From positions 1 to 64,000 of the forward strand of contig JAHJNW010000084.1 of the NCBI GenBank assembly GCA_018820665.1: a DNA stretch of 64,000 nucleotides, written 5' to 3'. How positions within the stretch are numbered: position 1 is the first letter of the stretch; each line of letters starts with the position of its first letter. Under the pieces are notes generated by a model, which searched no databases, was not told the origin of the DNA, and saw only the letters and a list, made by a program, of their open reading frames with translations. The position numbers and the translations under genes are program-made. Shown here piece by piece: positions 63,141 to 64,000 of the stretch. The DNA comes from Alphaproteobacteria bacterium. GTDB taxonomy: Bacteria; Pseudomonadota; Alphaproteobacteria; Caulobacterales; Caulobacteraceae.

Positions 63141-64000
63141 TCAGCGCTTGATGTGCAGGGCGTCATCCTCCTTCTCGATGCGCAGCCCGTGCAGGGTCGC
63201 GGCCGCTTCGGCGAAGTCCGGCGCATTGGTCGCGAAGACGCCGGAGACCGGCAGGGCCGCGACCCGGGGATCGTCGACGACGATCACCGGACCGCCATAG
63301 CGGTTCAACTCGGTCACGGCCTCGCCCAGCGGCGTTTCGCTAAAAACGGTCTGACCGCGCCGCCACGCGGTCGCGGCCTCGATGGACCCGGGCTCGATAC
63401 GGCGCGGGCCGTCCAGCGGCTCGGTCAGCTTCTCGCCGGGCCGGAGCACCAAAGGCGCCTCAACCGCGCCGCCCGTTCGCGGGCGGTCGTGCGAGACGGC
63501 GACCTTCCCCTTGATCAGGGTGACGACCACGTCGTCGCGGGTCCGGCGAACCGTGAAGACGGTGCCTAGCGCCACAACGCGCGTGTCCCCGGCGACCACG
63601 ACGAAAGGCCTGTCAGCGTCATGCGCGACCTCGAACATCGCCTCGCCCCGATCCAGTTCGATCTGGCGGCGCTCCGCATTGAACCGGACGTCCACCTGGG
63701 TGTCGGTGTTCAGCGCAATGCGGCTGCCGTCGGCGAGCGTCGCCACCTTCTGTTCGCCAGCCGCCGTCGCATAGGCCCCGGCGTCCGCCAGCGACCACCA
63801 GAGCGCGCCGAAACTGACGACCACAGCCAGACAGGCCGCCATGGCCGCCGGGTACAGCATCCGCCGTCGGGCGACGGGCGGGGGCGGATACAGCTCCTCC
63901 TGTCCGTATCGCGCCGCACGCGGCAGGATCGCCCAGGTTTCATTGGCCCGCTCGAACGCCTCGGCATGGGCGGGATCGGCCGCCAGCCACGCATCCAGAG
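63141..64000 (-). CDS. FecR-type anti-sigma factor (5' end outside window)
   Basis: FecR proteins span the inner membrane and relay a receptor signal to a FecI-type sigma factor. The open frame runs from 63141 to the window edge, 285 or more codons. The cytoplasmic part visible (LDAWLAADPAHAEAFERANETW) is the DUF4880 motif. A membrane segment follows (AACLAVVVSFGALWWSL), then the periplasmic FecR domain (VATLADGSRIALNTDTQVDVRF, AMFEVAHDADRPFVVVAGDTRVVALGTVFTVR), and a C-terminal STN-like DUF4974 domain (FSETPLGEAVTELNRYGG). A start at the internal ATG 63860 would cut off the cytoplasmic domain. It is upstream of the STN-bearing receptor in the same direction. Confidence 0.92.
   Translation of the reverse strand, partial: LDAWLAADPAHAEAFERANETWAILPRAARYGQEELYPPPPVARRRMLYPAAMAACLAVVVSFGALWWSLADAGAYATAAGEQKVATLADGSRIALNTDTQVDVRFNAERRQIELDRGEAMFEVAHDADRPFVVVAGDTRVVALGTVFTVRRTRDDVVVTLIKGKVAVSHDRPRTGGAVEAPLVLRPGEKLTEPLDGPRRIEPGSIEAATAWRRGQTVFSETPLGEAVTELNRYGGPVIVVDDPRVAALPVSGVFATNAPDFAEAAATLHGLRIEKEDDALHIKR

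Overview
The window is very GC-rich, densely packed DNA from an alphaproteobacterium. The gene order alr-radA-cvpA-purF and panB-TPR-bamB-der, the many TonB-dependent receptors of the sugar type, and overall protein similarity point to Caulobacterales, probably Brevundimonas or a close relative. The genus is my inference from remembered family sequences. No tRNA, rRNA, insertion sequence, prophage or CRISPR array is visible.

Layout. (1) 1-8507: a type II secretion operon gspD(partial)-E-F-G-H-I-J-K-L-M, + strand, with stop/start overlaps between most genes. Two copies of a palindromic repeat sit in frame inside the leader peptides of the pseudopilins GspH and GspJ. (2) 8752-12128: a DEAD-box RNA helicase with a repetitive basic tail and an orphan sugar-type ABC ATPase behind a LacI-like operator. 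(3) 12171-19994: alr, radA, cvpA, purF, a VOC protein, a short-chain dehydrogenase, an AraC-type regulator and a serine hydrolase. (4) 19996-24644, minus strand: der, bamB, a YfgM-like TPR protein and panB. panB is a pseudogene, with a lost start codon, two frameshifts and a large internal deletion. (5) 24711-26105, minus: an ECF sigma factor between two small membrane proteins. Divergent from it are an EEP-family lipoprotein and a small DUF2188-like protein. (6) 27477-30117: a Tat-exported GH3 beta-glucosidase and an ArsC/Spx-like protein.

(7) 30312-40562: a nine-gene branched-chain amino acid operon, ilvD-ilvC-ilvB-ilvM-leuA-ilvE-leuC-leuD-leuB. It is preceded by a leader peptide rich in Leu/Ile/Val codons and by mutually exclusive terminator and antiterminator hairpins. 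(8) 40803-43655: a threonine attenuator (MTTSITTITTLMAGTG plus alternative hairpins) in front of a compact aspartokinase-homoserine dehydrogenase fusion and thrB. thrC is convergent and proB diverges from thrC. LeuA and the fusion both appear to lack their usual C-terminal or ACT allosteric modules, so transcriptional attenuation may carry more of the end-product control here.

(9) 46334-49011, minus: an exported DUF1501/DUF1800 pair. (10) 49163-56756: a galactan-use locus (GH53 endo-galactanase, TonB-dependent receptor, GH2 beta-galactosidase, all minus) with a divergent FadR-type GntR regulator and a perfect 13-bp palindromic candidate operator between them. (11) 56790-64000, minus: a FecR anti-sigma factor (cut by the window end), a TonB-dependent receptor with an N-terminal signalling (STN) domain, and an M16 zinc peptidase.

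The observations I rate highest are the palindromic elements placed in the part of the pseudopilins that is cut off during maturation, the multiply damaged panB, and the two well-formed amino acid attenuators.
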